From positions 1 through 64,000 of the forward strand of contig JAEWMS010000033.1 of NCBI GenBank assembly GCA_023393115.1: a DNA stretch of 64,000 nucleotides. Direction: 5' to 3'. The stretch's first letter is position 1; each line of letters begins with the position of its first letter. A model generated the notes under the pieces. It was not told where the DNA came from and did not search any database. It was given only the letters and a program-made list of their open reading frames with translations. The DNA comes from Bacillota bacterium (GTDB lineage Bacteria > Bacillota > Clostridia > Acetivibrionales > DSM-1351). This document shows, in pieces, positions 1 through 10,324 of the stretch. The position numbers were made by a program, and so were the translations under genes.

Positions 1-1
1 A

Positions 2-385
2 AATCATTATCCCATTAATAAAAATATTACAATTAAAGAGATTCTGTCAAGCCAGGAAATAAAAATGGCTGAAATAGGAGACCATGCACTTGCCTTTTTT
101 CGAGCATTTTGCAATAAAGGGAAAATGAAAAAGTATGATTACAGAACGATATCCGGTATCTTATCTCTCCAAAATAAATATAAAGATAATGTAATAGACC
201 AAGCCTGCTGCAGAGCTCTATACTATTCCTCCGTAACATATGGGACCGTAAAAAGCATATGCGAAAAGGGCCTGATTGCCTTACCTGTTGAGCACAATCA
301 AAGTTTTATCAGCGATGAAAATGTAAATAATGATCTGTCTCATTACAACCAATTAAGCAGACTGGGGGTAATTGAAAATGAATGA
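2..385 (+). pseudogene. istA: IS21 family transposase IstA, C-terminal part, cut by the window edge
   Basis: The reading frame is open from base 2 through the first visible ATG at 65, so this is the tail of a longer gene that starts outside the window. The visible part contains a YDYRTISGILSL stretch and ends TVKSICEKGL, a pattern typical of the C-terminal region of IstA, which binds DNA and carries the DDE catalytic core further upstream (not visible). The stop overlaps the ATG of an istB remnant by 8 bases, the usual istA-istB coupling. Because istB is destroyed, the element is very probably dead. Confidence is good for the family and low for whether istA itself is intact upstream. Confidence 0.72.
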
Positions 386-552
386 TCTTTTGAAATAAGC
401 TGCAGAAGTTACATTTATCCGGATTTGTAAAGAATACAGATATGCGTGTTGAGCAGGCTATTAAAGAAAAGTTTTCATATGTTGAATTTCTAGAAATACT
501 TGTGAATGATGAGTACTTGAACAGAGCGAACAGGTTTCCTCAGGGTTTATAA
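378..552 (+). pseudogene. istB: IS21 helper ATPase IstB, frameshifted N-terminal remnant
   Basis: ATG at 378 gives only MNDLLK before a stop. A second frame starting at about 397 reads KLQKLHLSGFVKN and then KFSYVEFLEILVNDEYLNRA, which is the N-terminal helical region of IstB-type helper ATPases. A small frameshift therefore separates the start from the body. Homology ends near 535-545, where IS66 sequence of the opposite strand begins, so the ATPase domain is missing. It is a dead remnant, and the junction marks where one mobile element cut into another. Confidence 0.7.
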
Positions 553-912
553 TAAACTCTTCGATTTCTTTTGGGAGTCCTGACAGCATTTCAGTTCTGA
601 CACCAGGTTGTCTTGCAGTACGGGTATAAGAGGAACGGTTATCTTTTGCTGTTCCTTAAACAGTTCTTTTACCAGTTCCATTGTGGTCTCAAACAGATTC
701 ATCTGCCCATTAACCAGACTGGTGACCTCAGATGATGGTCCGAATAGTTTCTTTCTGGCATTCAAGAGAGCCTGTATCATATTTTCTATCTGTATCTTCT
801 GTTTTTCTATCTGGGCTTTCTGGCTTTCTATGGTTTTATCTTTTGCTGCCAATTCTGCTTTCTGCTTTTCAGCTAGGGCACTCAGCATAAGTAGCTCTTC
901 TTGCTCTGTCAT
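535..912 (-). pseudogene. tnpC: IS66 transposase TnpC, N-terminal fragment
   Basis: The intact frame (547-912) gives 121 residues. A heptad-rich leucine-zipper-like N-terminus (about residues 5-50) is followed by LLNARKKLFGPSSE, the conserved segment near the start of IS66 TnpC proteins. In the last part the frame changes: a second minus frame reads EMLSGLPKEIEEFIINPEE, which fits the continuation better than the annotated end. TnpC is normally about 500 residues with a DDE core, so at least three quarters are missing. It sits downstream of tnpB and tnpA in the normal IS66 order. Confidence 0.75.
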
Positions 913-1054
913 TGGTATACATTTCCTTCATTTTTTGATATCTTTAGTATACCATTTTTGGCCCATTTCTGCTATGGTTTCAGCATTTTTCAAAGCCTAA
1001 AAAGTGCTGAAATTAAGCCTTGTCTAGGGCCTTTTTTCGTTAAATTCACCAAGA

Positions 1055-1429
1055 CTAAAAGCAGATCTTTTCTGCACTCATTTTTACTGTATGAAGTGCT
1101 TTTTTCTGCTCCATAGAAAGTCCCTGCAGAAGCCATTCCAACTGCTTTGAAGTGATTTCCTTAGTTTCTGCAGCATCCTTGGGCCATTGGAATTTCATTT
1201 CATCCAGCAGCTTTTTACTAGCTAGGACAAAACCATTTTTATCATAACGCAAAACCTTGATTGAATTTTTCTTTTTATTGCGGAAGATGAATGCACACTG
1301 GTCAGAGAACGGGTCCAGTTTGAATTGAAGATTCACTATCGCCGCCAGACCCTCAATCTGCTTGCGAAAGTCCGTGTGCCCGCAGGCAATATATATGTGC
1401 AAAGCATCCTTTGCAAAACATCTTAACAT
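1055..1429 (-). CDS. tnpB: IS66 accessory protein TnpB
   Basis: 124 residues, the usual size of IS66 TnpB. The signature HIYIACGHTDFRKQIEGLAA near the N-terminus, followed by AFIFRNKKKNSIKVLRYDKNGF, is diagnostic of this family (IS66 Orf2). TnpB is needed with TnpA and TnpC for transposition, though its exact role is not well defined. The start overlaps the end of tnpA by 7 bases, the family norm. The gene itself looks intact, but both partners are broken, so the element cannot move unaided. Confidence 0.85.
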   Translation of the reverse strand: MLRCFAKDALHIYIACGHTDFRKQIEGLAAIVNLQFKLDPFSDQCAFIFRNKKKNSIKVLRYDKNGFVLASKKLLDEMKFQWPKDAAETKEITSKQLEWLLQGLSMEQKKALHTVKMSAEKICF

Positions 1430-1744
1430 AGTTTCTGCAACTGGGTTATAAATTCAGCTGCAAGTTTTGCGGTATCAGAATCACTGATAGTAATATTAAC
1501 ATCCTTCCAAGTAATCTGGAGGTCTGATTTTATGCTTCTGGTCTGCGTAATGGTAGATGATTCTATTTCTGCAAAAATGGGCATCGATGTTTCTCTATTA
1601 AGTGCATTAACCTCTATACGTTTCAACCAGTAGTAGTAAGCATGTTTTGAGATTATTTTCCTTGCACCAATCGGTAACATTCAAACCGCTGATTTTTCTG
1701 TCAGCGATTCTATGCTGCCAAAACTCAAGTGATTTCTGGTTCAT
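1423..1744 (-). pseudogene. tnpA: IS66 accessory protein TnpA, frameshifted
   Basis: An ATG at 1744 opens a frame reading MNQKSLEFWQHRIADRK and then LNVTDWCKENN, the helix-turn-helix-like start of IS66 TnpA. That frame is lost close to 1660, and the family continuation SKHAYYYWLKRIEVNAL appears in the next frame, running to 1423. One small indel in the asparagine/isoleucine region explains the split. The gene is followed directly by tnpB. An independent TnpA fragment of a different IS66 copy lies at 2567-2755. Confidence 0.7.
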
Positions 1745-1833
1745 AAGGCTCCTCCTGGAATAAAATTTATTAAGTCCAGTTTAGCTTATGATCGCTTCTT
1801 ATTCACTACGTCATCTTTTGAATCGCTTACATA

Positions 1834-2421
1834 TCTATTGATGAAATAGATACACAACATCCAGGTTACTTGTTGGCACAGGACACATTCTATGTTGGTT
1901 ATATTAAAGGAGTTGGGCGGATATATCAGCAAACTGCAATAGATACGTACTCAGCTGTTGGATTTGCAAAGTAGTATACTGCAAAAGTACCTGTAACGTC
2001 AGCAGATATATTAAATGACAGAGTATTACCGTTCTTTGAAAGCCATATGATACCTGTAATGAGGGTTCTTACTGATAGAGGAACTGAATTCTGTGGAGCA
2101 CCTGAGAAGCACCTATATGAGCTATTCTTACAAATGAATGATATTGAGCATACTATGACAAAAGCTAAAAGTCCGCAGACAAATGGCATTTGTGAGCGCT
2201 TCAACCAAACTATACTGAATGAGTTTTACAAACCTGCATTCAGAAAAACAATGTACAAATCAGTTGAACAGATGCAGGAAGACTTGGATTTTTATATACT
2301 GCAATACAACGAAGAACGCACCCACCAAGGGAAACGCTGTAAAGGTAAAACGCCGATGCAGACCTTTTTGGACAGTGTTCCTCTAGCACGTGAAAAGCTG
2401 CTCAGTGATCCTGCAAGCTAA
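1834..2421 (+). pseudogene. IS481-type DDE transposase, 5'-truncated with an internal stop
   Basis: One frame runs from about 1834 to 2421 with a TAG at 1972-1974. Before the stop it reads PGYLLAQDTFYVG; after it come MRVLTDRGTEFCG and SPQTNGICERFNQT, supplying the Asp, Asp and Glu of a retroviral-integrase-type DDE catalytic core. The tail ERTHQGKRCKGKTPMQTF is typical of IS481-family transposases. The N-terminal helix-turn-helix region is missing. The stop sits between the first and second catalytic Asp, so no active enzyme can be made without readthrough. The noncoding right end of the element follows at 2422-2576. Confidence 0.75.
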
Positions 2422-2487
2422 TTTGTGGGGTCTAGCCTGCCCGGCGATGAGGGCAAAAAAGACATCAGACCAGGCGCCGGTTTGACA

Positions 2488-2576
2488 TAGCAAAGCGCCA
2501 CCAAATATGGCACGCTGACTAAACAAAACTTAATATTTCCCGGAGGAGTGTCAACCCAAGTACCGTTCAGGACAAT
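2488..2576 (+). repeat. Right end of the IS481-type element, copy 1 of an 89-bp direct repeat
   Basis: This stretch, ending TACCGTTCAGGACAAT, is almost identical to 4837-4925; the differences seen are single-base indels near CACGCTGAC and CCCGG. It follows the IS481-type transposase without another gene between, and read inward from the right it starts TGTCCTGAACGG, a TGT start as in several IS481 ends. I infer that it is the right terminus of the element. The second copy abuts the 5' end of the group II intron. Confidence 0.65.
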
Positions 2577-2755
2577 TCAGAAGACAATGAACTAATTTCC
2601 TCACGAACCCTACGTTGCCAGTAGAAAAACTGTTTCTCGTTAATGTTGTTTTCCTGACACCATGCTTTTACAGTCATACCGCTTGTGCGGCACGTATGGA
2701 TAATGGGATCCCACTGAGAAAGGCGGTACTCATGAGTTAATTGTTGTGCATCCAT
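2567..2755 (-). pseudogene. tnpA: Second IS66 TnpA, N-terminal fragment
   Basis: 62 residues starting MDAQQLTHEYRLSQW and continuing GMTVKAWCQENNINEKQFFYW, the conserved start of IS66 TnpA (compare the DWCKENN segment of the copy at 1423-1744). The frame ends inside the IS481-type right end at 2576, so the gene was truncated by that element. A ribosome binding site (AAGGAG) lies just upstream of the ATG. No tnpB or tnpC of this copy is visible. Confidence 0.7.
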
Positions 2756-2948
2756 GATTAATTCTCCTTAAAACTTTAAGCTACTTTATAAACTCCAAGG
2801 AGTATTTAAAGTGACAGCTAAAACTATTCAGGAGTAATTATCGCATGGCAGATCCCAGCAGTCGAGGTACTCATGATTTACCACTTACCCACTACCGGGC
2901 GGATTGGGGACTTTCACCCATTAGAACGTGCGCCTACTGGACGCACAC
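2756..2948 (-). mobile_element. Probable 5' fragment of a second group II intron
   Basis: One base after the 3' end of the group II intron at 2950, the minus strand begins GTGTGCGTCCAGTAGG and continues ATGGGTGAAAGTCCCC. This has the GTGYG start and the GGTGAAAGTCC motif of domain I of bacterial group II introns and resembles the start of the upstream intron (GTGTGCC at 4836, then CTGGTGCAAGTCCAG). No domain V or reverse transcriptase follows; TnpA sequence appears instead near 2755. The downstream limit is approximate. This is inference from motif similarity. Confidence 0.5.
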
Positions 2949-2991
2949 AATAGGGTAGAGAAATAATGGTTAACATTATTTCCCTACCGTT

Positions 2992-3022
2992 GAACCGTAC
3001 ATACGGGTCACGTATACGGCTC
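2992..3022 (-). ncRNA. Group II intron domain V-like hairpin
   Basis: The minus strand can fold into a short stem-loop with GAGCCGTA pairing TACGGTTC, the near-invariant base of group II intron domain V, the catalytic core. It lies 7 bases after the reverse transcriptase stop. Usual domain V is 34 nucleotides; this one is about 31, so a deletion in the upper stem is possible. Confidence 0.6.
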
Positions 3023-3028
3023 TACAAC

Positions 3029-4365
3029 TTATATTCCAACTTTTCTTAGGTAATAATTTAAAGGATTGAGCAGACCTGCTTCGTCCTTTATTTTCGTTTC
3101 AAGCAAATCTGGACTAATAATAAAATTCACTACGTTCATTCCACTTCTTCTGTACCAACCCCGTCTTGAATTTGCAACTTTATGGATTGCCTCATGGTCG
3201 AATCCATTCTTATATTTTCGATTTAGATAACATAAATTTCGGTATATCGTCTTAGGCTTTTTCCATTTCTTAATAACAATTACTCTTAATTTATGTCTAA
3301 GCCATGTTCCAAACTCTTCCATGAATTGTTTCATAATTCCGATTCTGAAGTAATTAATCCATCCTCTTACTATCTCATTCACTCGCTTTATTGTTACCGT
3401 AAGCGGTCGTGAAATTGCTTTGTTTCTTTTGAGGTATTCACTCATTTTCTGTTTCAGTTTCTTTTTCTTTTCTGTGGTTGGTTTCACTTTCCATTCGCCA
3501 CCATGTTTCAGAAATGTGAATCCTAGATATTTACTCCTCGTCGGTCTTACTATCTTAGTCTTTGTTGCATTCACCTTTAGGAACAGTTTTCTTTCAATCC
3601 AATCTGTTATGGACTTCATCACTCTGTTTGCTGACAATTCACTTTTCGTGAATATCAATGCATCATCAGCATATCTCGTGAAACGCAGACCTCTTTGTTC
3701 CAGCTCTTTATCTAACTTATCAAGGTAAACGTTCGACAATACAACCGACAACGGTCCGCCTTGTGGAACACCGGTGATTGTTGCTTTTTCTAGTCCTTTT
3801 TCCATTACTCCTGCTCTCAAATATTTGCGAATCAGATTTAATGTTGTACTATCATTCACTTGTTCTCTAAGAATCTGAATTAATTTGTCATGATTCACCG
3901 TATCAAAGAATTGTTCTATATCAACACCAATGGCCCATTCATGTCCCTCATTTAGGTAATCCAACGCTTGCTTTATAGCATTATGACAACTTCTTCCAGG
4001 CCTGAACCCATAACTGAATTCACTAAATATTTCTTCATAAATTTCAGATATCGGTTGTGCAATGGCTTGTTGTATCACTCTTCCAAAACTGTTGGTATTC
4101 CCAGTGGCCTTTTCTTCCCATTTTCCTTTGGAATGTATACTCTTCGCACTGGCCTAGGCATATAGGTTCTGTTTCGAATTGACTGCACGATTGTGTCTTT
4201 ATTTTCTCTGATGTATGCACCGAGTTCATCTACAGTCATTCCATCTACTCCACCCGCACCTTTATTCGCCACTACTTTCCTATAGGCTCTGTTTAGGTTT
4301 TCATTCGATGTAATCATATCTATTAATTCCACTGTTGTTACTCCTCTGCTTATTACAAAATTCAT
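3029..4365 (-). pseudogene. ltrA: Group II intron reverse transcriptase/maturase, frameshifted
   Basis: Two minus frames join to an LtrA-type protein of about 445 residues. The first (from ATG 4365 after GAGGGG) reads NKGAGGVDGMTVDEL and ends KKRPLGIPTVLEE; the second picks up at RVIQQAIAQ. The family runs through this point without a break, so a single base is missing near 4080. The second part holds the catalytic FTRYADDALIF, the GVPQGGPLSVVLSN motif and a maturase (domain X) tail. The reverse transcriptase lacks its N-terminal fingers when translated from the downstream frame, so mobility from this copy is unlikely. Confidence 0.85.
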
Positions 4366-4836
4366 ACACATCACCCCTCTGGATATAGATAATTATCCTT
4401 GGTTACGCTCCTACTTTCCTTATCCATCCGATTTCTGGTTTGCGTATTATTCTCTTAATACCGATTTGTACTATAAATCGTTTCAGTCCTTCGGTTATTA
4501 AACCTACTATGACATCATCTGACTCCCTCCCTAAACCTTTTTCGACCATATCTATGAAATGTGGGTAGGGTCTTCCAAGGTAAGACACTAATCTTTCGTT
4601 CCATAAACCTCTTGATTTACAACTTCGGCTTACGTTTACCATTTGGGCTTTGGTTTGTCTAGCAACCTTACCCACCTAATCGCCTTATCAAGTTTCTGTA
4701 CGTAGGCTCAAGAACTTTGCTACACCACTTCCTTCATCCATACCATTACTGATACCAACTTGTGGTTCGCTACACTTGGCGGTAAATACCCGTGACTGGA
4801 CTTGCACCAGTTAGATTAGTGCCATGCTTGGCACAC

Positions 4837-4925
4837 TAGCAAAGCGCCACCAAATATGGCAGCGCTGACTAAACAAAACTTAATATTTCCGGAGGAGTGT
4901 CAACCCAAGTACCGTTCAGGACAAT
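4837..4925 (+). repeat. IS481-type right end, copy 2 of the direct repeat
   Basis: Near-identical to 2488-2576. It starts exactly at the 5' boundary of the group II intron and ends with the same GGACAAT as copy 1. The upstream part of the IS element is absent here; intron sequence takes its place. It therefore marks the intron insertion site in a copy of the IS end. Confidence 0.7.
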
Positions 4926-4949
4926 AACAACCACCTTATCACTCCATTA

Positions 4950-5396
4950 CTAATCCCATATAATTGATGAATTTTTATCTTTCCAATTGTCTTTTTCCAA
5001 TCCAATTGAAATAAATATAGTATCAATCTTACCCCTATCATCCTCATTAAAGCTTTCTAACTTTTCATATGATTCTTTTAAGTAAACTAAATTCTCATAC
5101 CTCTCATTAAACGTATTGTATAATTGTTCTCTGTCTTTAGGAATATTATTTTTAATATCTTTTATAATATTTCCAAGTTCATCTATCTTTTTGCTATTTT
5201 CCTCACTCTGTAGTCGCTCTAATGATTTTATTGTATTTCCTAAATCAATGCATTCAACAATTTCAAAATATATGCTGTTAAATTTTTTAGCAGACTTATG
5301 ATATTGTGATGTAGAATTATCATTTGAACACCCTGTAGATTCAAATATCAAAATTAATGTTAATACAACTAAAAATTTTGTTAAACTTATCTTCAT
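4950..5396 (-). CDS. Small lipoprotein, candidate immunity partner of the RHS gene
   Basis: 148 residues from the ATG at 5396, chosen over the ATG 15 bases upstream because GGGAG lies just before it. The first 20 residues form a hydrophobic signal sequence ending FESTGCSN, a lipobox with the Cys that would be lipidated and anchored outside the membrane. The rest is hydrophilic and helix-prone, with many Lys, Glu and Asn, and no family that I recognise. It begins 38 bases downstream of the RHS stop on the same strand, the usual place for the immunity gene of a polymorphic toxin. That role is inference; a free-standing lipoprotein is the alternative. Confidence 0.6.
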   Translation of the reverse strand: MKISLTKFLVVLTLILIFESTGCSNDNSTSQYHKSAKKFNSIYFEIVECIDLGNTIKSLERLQSEENSKKIDELGNIIKDIKNNIPKDREQLYNTFNERYENLVYLKESYEKLESFNEDDRGKIDTIFISIGLEKDNWKDKNSSIIWD

Positions 5397-5434
5397 AAAA
5401 CTCCCTTTCATATTATTTATTTTGGTTATAAATT

Positions 5435-8400
5435 TTAAAAAAGTTCATCAAGCTTACTATTTATCTCCTCTGCTTCGACTTGTGTAACACTATCTTCAAT
5501 CACTTCAAGCGTATCTTTAAGAGCTTTATTGTATGTCTTGAAATTATCATTCATATTATAAATTTTATTAATATAGCTAGTCATTGCTATTTTATACGCT
5601 TTCTTGTCTTCTTCACTACTGTATCTAAAAACATCTCTGTCTTGAACTTGTTCATTTAATTTATTTAACTGGTCTTTAAACTCATCTCGTCCCTCAGAGC
5701 CTAGCATTAAATATTTATAATCAGAACCCATGATATAATTATATTTTGCTAAAGTTGTAGCAACATCTTTTGTTTGCTCCTGCCATTCTTTTATTAATTC
5801 AATATTATCTTTTAAACTTTGTGGCGATTCTGGGCCTTTTAACCCTATTTTATCTAAAATAGTTAAATAAACTCCAGCTCCAAAAGCCAATATAGGGTTA
5901 ATTATACCATATTGTACTGTTGCTTCTTTATATCCTTCCCATATTGATACTGGTATTAATGCAGCTTCTAAAGTGCTTGTTTTATACCGATAACCATGTA
6001 CCGCTATCTTTAACTGCTCATACCAATAATAAGCATATGAATCTTCAACAAAGAAATATCCTCCATTATGCCAAAAACCGTAGTAGTATTGAGCTAAAAT
6101 TTTTTCGATTTGCTTTTGTGCGTCAGCTTTTGCTTGATCATATATTTCAGCTGAAACTTTAGTTCCATTAATTGTATAGAATATTCTACCCTTGCCATCT
6201 ACATACTCAATACCATCCTCACTAGCTACTGTTTCATTTTCAAACCCCGTTTCTAGCCATTTCACATATGATTCTTTGTTCATATTCAATATTTCGTTCT
6301 TACTGTAATCACCAGTATGTATCTCTCCCATACCGCCATAATTAAATGCATTTATTTTGCTATGTTTTTCCCCGGTTACCTTATTGATGCCTATTACATA
6401 TTTACCTGTTTCAGGGTCTTTTTCTTCATTAAAATTATTTATCACCGCAGTTCCATTTTCACCAATCCTAACTTCATTGTTTACTTTTCCGTAATTATTT
6501 ATAACCAAATTACTTTTCTTTCCACCAGTTATAGTATCAATTATGCCGTAGTTATTGATGGTTGCATTTACATTATCGCGGACATAAACCGATGTTATAT
6601 TTTCCCAAGAATTTACAGTTAATGTTGATTCCCTAGACGATGAACTACCCGGGCTTGAACTACCACCGAATAAATTCTTGAACTCATACTCTGAGACAGT
6701 TATATGTCCGTCGATTACTGTTCCTCTTTCATATCCCCAGCTGTCATATACTATTCCTTTATCAATATATAGCTCTTTTTTCACACCTCCAACTGTAAAT
6801 GTGGCTTTTGATGAATCATTGCTCCAAGTAGTTATATCAGCTTCATCTTTTAAAGTAATACCTTTTGACGTTGGGTCTGGATCTGCTTCATGTTTATATT
6901 TTTGGGCTGCTTCCTTACCAAAATAAAACTCAAGTTCACGCATTGTAAAATGCCCACTCGGATCAACATACTGTATTGGGTCGTTCATACAATAAGTATA
7001 AAGGTTCAAACTCAATGGGTTATCATCTTCTCCCCAATAGCTGTCCTCTGTGGTGAATCTGCTTAAGTTCGGGGCATAGTATCTTGCTCTCAGGTAATAG
7101 AGTCCTGTTTCTTCATCATAGAATTCACCGGTGTAGCGGATTGAGTTGCTGGTGGTTTCTATGGTCAGGGTTGGGTTGCCCCAGATATCATAGTCATACT
7201 GGTTTTGTACTGCTCCAGCTTCATCAACAGTCTGTACGACATCACCATGTCCATTGAACAGGAAGTAGGTCTCTTTTCCAGTTGAATCTGCTTTTGCTAT
7301 GTAGTTTATGCCTTTTATGTATCTGGCTTTAATGTTGCTATTTGCATCAGTTTCCAGGATAACATTTTGTCTGTCATACAGGTAATTTGTTACTTCTGGT
7401 GAATAGTTGTTATTTGATTTTCTCGTTGTTTTGTTTACACGCAGGTCATCACCATTGTATGTGAAATCAACAGTTGTACGTATTCCATCCTTAATGGTTT
7501 CGGTCTTTACTAGTCTATTGAAACCATCATAAGTATAGCTTGTTTTTTCTAAAAGCTTGTCTATACTGTTTGAATTGTCTGACAGCTTATCTCCATAGGC
7601 TGTCCCTGTCGTTTTAGGACGAAGTCCAGTGTTGTCGGGCAGTGTATGGCTGATGCTTTGGTTCAGCTGATTCCCATTGTTGTCATATGTGTATTTTGTT
7701 GTTTTACGGGCGATTTCTTTGTTGCTTTCATCAAACATTCTCTCTACAAGTTTTAGAAGTTGGTTTGTGTTTGAGTAAGTATAATCGCTCTTCTTCAATA
7801 TATATTGTATTTCTTTTCCTGTGGTCTCGTCAACATAGTCACTTGGTTGAAGTGATGTATATGTCTCCTGTTGTAAGAGCCTGTTTCCGACCTTATCATA
7901 GGAATATATAGTTGTCTTTCCTGGTGTTGCAACCTTCGATATTCTTCCTATTATGTCATATTCATAGCTCGTAATTCCATAGAGATCAGTTTTTGTTAAC
8001 TGTCTTCCTACAAGATCGTAGGTGTAGCTATATTCGGATATAATGCCACCATTTGGCTTCACATTTGTTAGTTTGATTAATCTGTTGTCCTTGTCAAAAG
8101 TGTAGTTTTCAGATACTCCTCCCGCGTAGGTAACTGAGCTTCTTCTTCCGTTGTCATCATACGAGTAGGTTGTAGTTTTCCCTCCATAGGTTACAGTTTC
8201 CATTCTACTGGATTTATCATAGGTGTATCCTACTTCGTAACCCTTGAGATCAGTTACTTTTGTAACATTACCTATCTGGTCGTAGGCATAACTTATCTGA
8301 GTAGCACCATTCTTCTGAATTTCTATCAATCTGTTGTTTTCGTCATAGGAGTATTCGCTTGTGCCAATTTCATCAGTCATGGATGCTCTGTTTCCGGCCT

Positions 8401-9908
8401 CATCATAGGTGTAGCTTACAATATCGCTGCTGTTGGCACTGCTGTTGCCGGATATAAGTACCTTTCTTTCCAGCAAGAGCCCTCTGTTGTCATAGGCATA
8501 AACTGTATTATTTCCATTTTTATCAGTTACACAGGCTGTATTTCCTTCAAGGTCATACTTATATGATTGTGTTTTATTATCAGCATTTGTAACTGATTTT
8601 AGTTTTCCGAAGTCACTATATGCATAGCTTGTAAGCTTACCCCTTCCGTCTGTCATTGTAAGCTTGTTGCCCTGCTTGTCATAACTGTATTTTGTAGTTG
8701 TACCAAGAGCATCGGTCACCTTTGTCATATTTCCGGCTGCATCATATTCATAAGAAGTTGTGCAGTCAAGGGCGTCTGTTTGTTTGGTCACCTCACCATA
8801 TTGGTTATAAGTAAATTTATTACTGATTTTTTTCTTATCAGCGGCTTCAGGAGTTGATATTGAAACCAACAGGTTACCAAGGTTATATGTATATATAGTT
8901 CCAAATCTGCTTTCATCGTCATTGGCTGACTGGTAGCCCTCTGCATCTATTTCCTTTATTACATTTCCGTTGGCATCGTAGACCTTTCTGCTTATGACTT
9001 TATTATACGCATCAGTGACTGTCTGAAGCCTGTTCAGAGCATCATACTCATAGGTCATGGTGTAGCCCTTGGCATTTGTTTCTGTAAGCCTGTTGCCGGC
9101 AAGGTCATAGGTGTAGCTGTATTGGTTATTCTTAGGGTCTGTTATTGTTTCTACCCTGTTCAGCTTGTCGTAGGTATACCAAGTGGTATAGCCTCGCTCG
9201 TTCATTACCGTGAGTTGGTTTCCGGCTGCATCATAGGTATACTGAGTAAATACATCCCTGCTGCCATATTTTCTTGTTATTTTTTCAAGTCTGTTTAGTA
9301 TATCGTATGAGTATTCATTTGTGTAATTTGCTCTGTTTTGTATATCATCCTCTTTATAACCAAATGCAAGTGGACTGATTACCTTGGTTCTGTTGCCCAA
9401 TATATCGTACTCATAGGCAGTAATCACCATGAGTTTTCCGGGATATTCACTGTCTTTGAAATTATCCAGATCGGACATAGCGGCAGCATTGTATATATCT
9501 TTCTCATCTACGTACTGTATCTGTCTTATTACCCTATTCTGGATATCATACTCAAATTTTTGCGTATCATATACATTTTCTGATCTAAGACTTTCTATTT
9601 TTACTTTGTTGCCGTTCCTGTCGTAATAGTATCTTGTGTATGCACCACTGCTGTCTATTACCGTATTTACAAGACTATTGTCATAGTATGTATAGGTTGT
9701 AGTTCTAGAGGACAGCTTGTCATTTGAACCGGTAATCTCTTGGGTTAATATGTTTCCTACATCATCATAGCTATAGTTCTCGATAGAATAGAAAACATTT
9801 CCGCTGCTGTCCTTTTCTAAAGGAAGCTTTTTGCTGACTACTCTGTTTTCAGCATCATAATAGCATCATACCAAGTACAAGTATTGAGCTAATTATAAGC
9901 TTGCGCAT
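5435..9908 (-). pseudogene. RHS/YD-repeat protein with damaged 5' end
   Basis: From ATG 9478 the frame codes 1347 residues; the same frame is open upstream to about 9865. About 840 residues are tandem YD repeats of the type YDxxGNxxxxTD, closing with the RHS core YYLRARYYAPNLSRFTTEDS and YVDPSGH, after which variable toxin domains usually start. The last 500 residues hold an Asn-rich segment with repeated INNYG, then a YW-rich and a helical region I do not recognise. At 9908 an ATG with a good ribosome binding site starts MRKLIISSILVLGMMLL, a signal peptide that stops after 17 codons in another frame. A deletion at a 9-base repeat therefore probably removed the original N-terminus. ATG 9478 has no ribosome binding site. 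Confidence 0.75.
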
Positions 9909-9925
9909 AGTTCATTTATTCCTCC

Positions 9926-10324
9926 CTACTTAAACGTAAACGTCATTTTATACTTATTATCTTTTGATATCGACCATTTGTCTTTATTGTTCAGGTAGTC
10001 ATCGGATTTTATGAAAGCATCATAAATAATTCTATTTTCTGATTGTGAAAGTACTTCAAGCTTCTTTCTAGAATCAACAGTATTAATATCACCCAAAGCC
10101 CATATACATTTCACTGTCAAAGCATAGCTTTAATCATAATCCAAATACTTAAATTCAGTTATAGCTGTATCATATAGGCATTCAACTGTTTGTGGTAATC
10201 TGAAAGCCTGGAATATAGTTGCTATATCTTCATGTTTATAATGCCATGGAGCATACAGTAACTTAATTAGTATATCAATATAATCTTCAGTAAAAAGATT
10301 AAATACAAGTTCTAGAGTTGACAC
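9926..10324 (-). pseudogene. HEAT-repeat immunity-like protein with internal stop and lost 5' end
   Basis: Two 64-residue pieces lie in the same frame, separated only by a TAA and five codons (KYLDYD, stop, SYALTVKCIWALGDI). Joined, they resemble HEAT-repeat immunity proteins of contact-dependent toxins (HEDIATIFQAF, AVKCIWALGDI type repeats). The apparent GTG start at 10324 lies in sequence matching the IS481-type end (GGAGTGTCAAC), so the true 5' end was cut off by that element. It precedes the RHS gene on the same strand. Family assignment rests on recall of such proteins. Confidence 0.55.

Larger units (their letters stand above)
2950..4836 (-). mobile_element. Group II intron with broken reverse transcriptase
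   Basis: The minus strand starts GTGTGCC at 4836, carries the domain I motif GGTGCAAGTCCAG, then a reverse transcriptase gene (3029-4365), then a domain V-like hairpin at 2992-3022 starting GAGCCGTA and ending TACGGTTC, then a domain VI-like stem ending CTACCCTAT at 2950. Gene order and the stop just before domain V are typical. The 5' exon is the IS481-type end (4837-4925), whose uninterrupted copy at 2488 shows the empty site as GCTA/TGTC. The 3' flank is not that exon, so the locus has been rearranged after insertion. Confidence 0.75.

Noticed and set aside
4403..4675. Minus-strand frame of 90 codons
   Set aside because: It lies in domains I-III of the group II intron RNA and resembles no protein; it is a by-product of structured RNA.
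7687..7911. Plus-strand frames inside the RHS gene
   Set aside because: Shadows of the repetitive minus-strand coding sequence.
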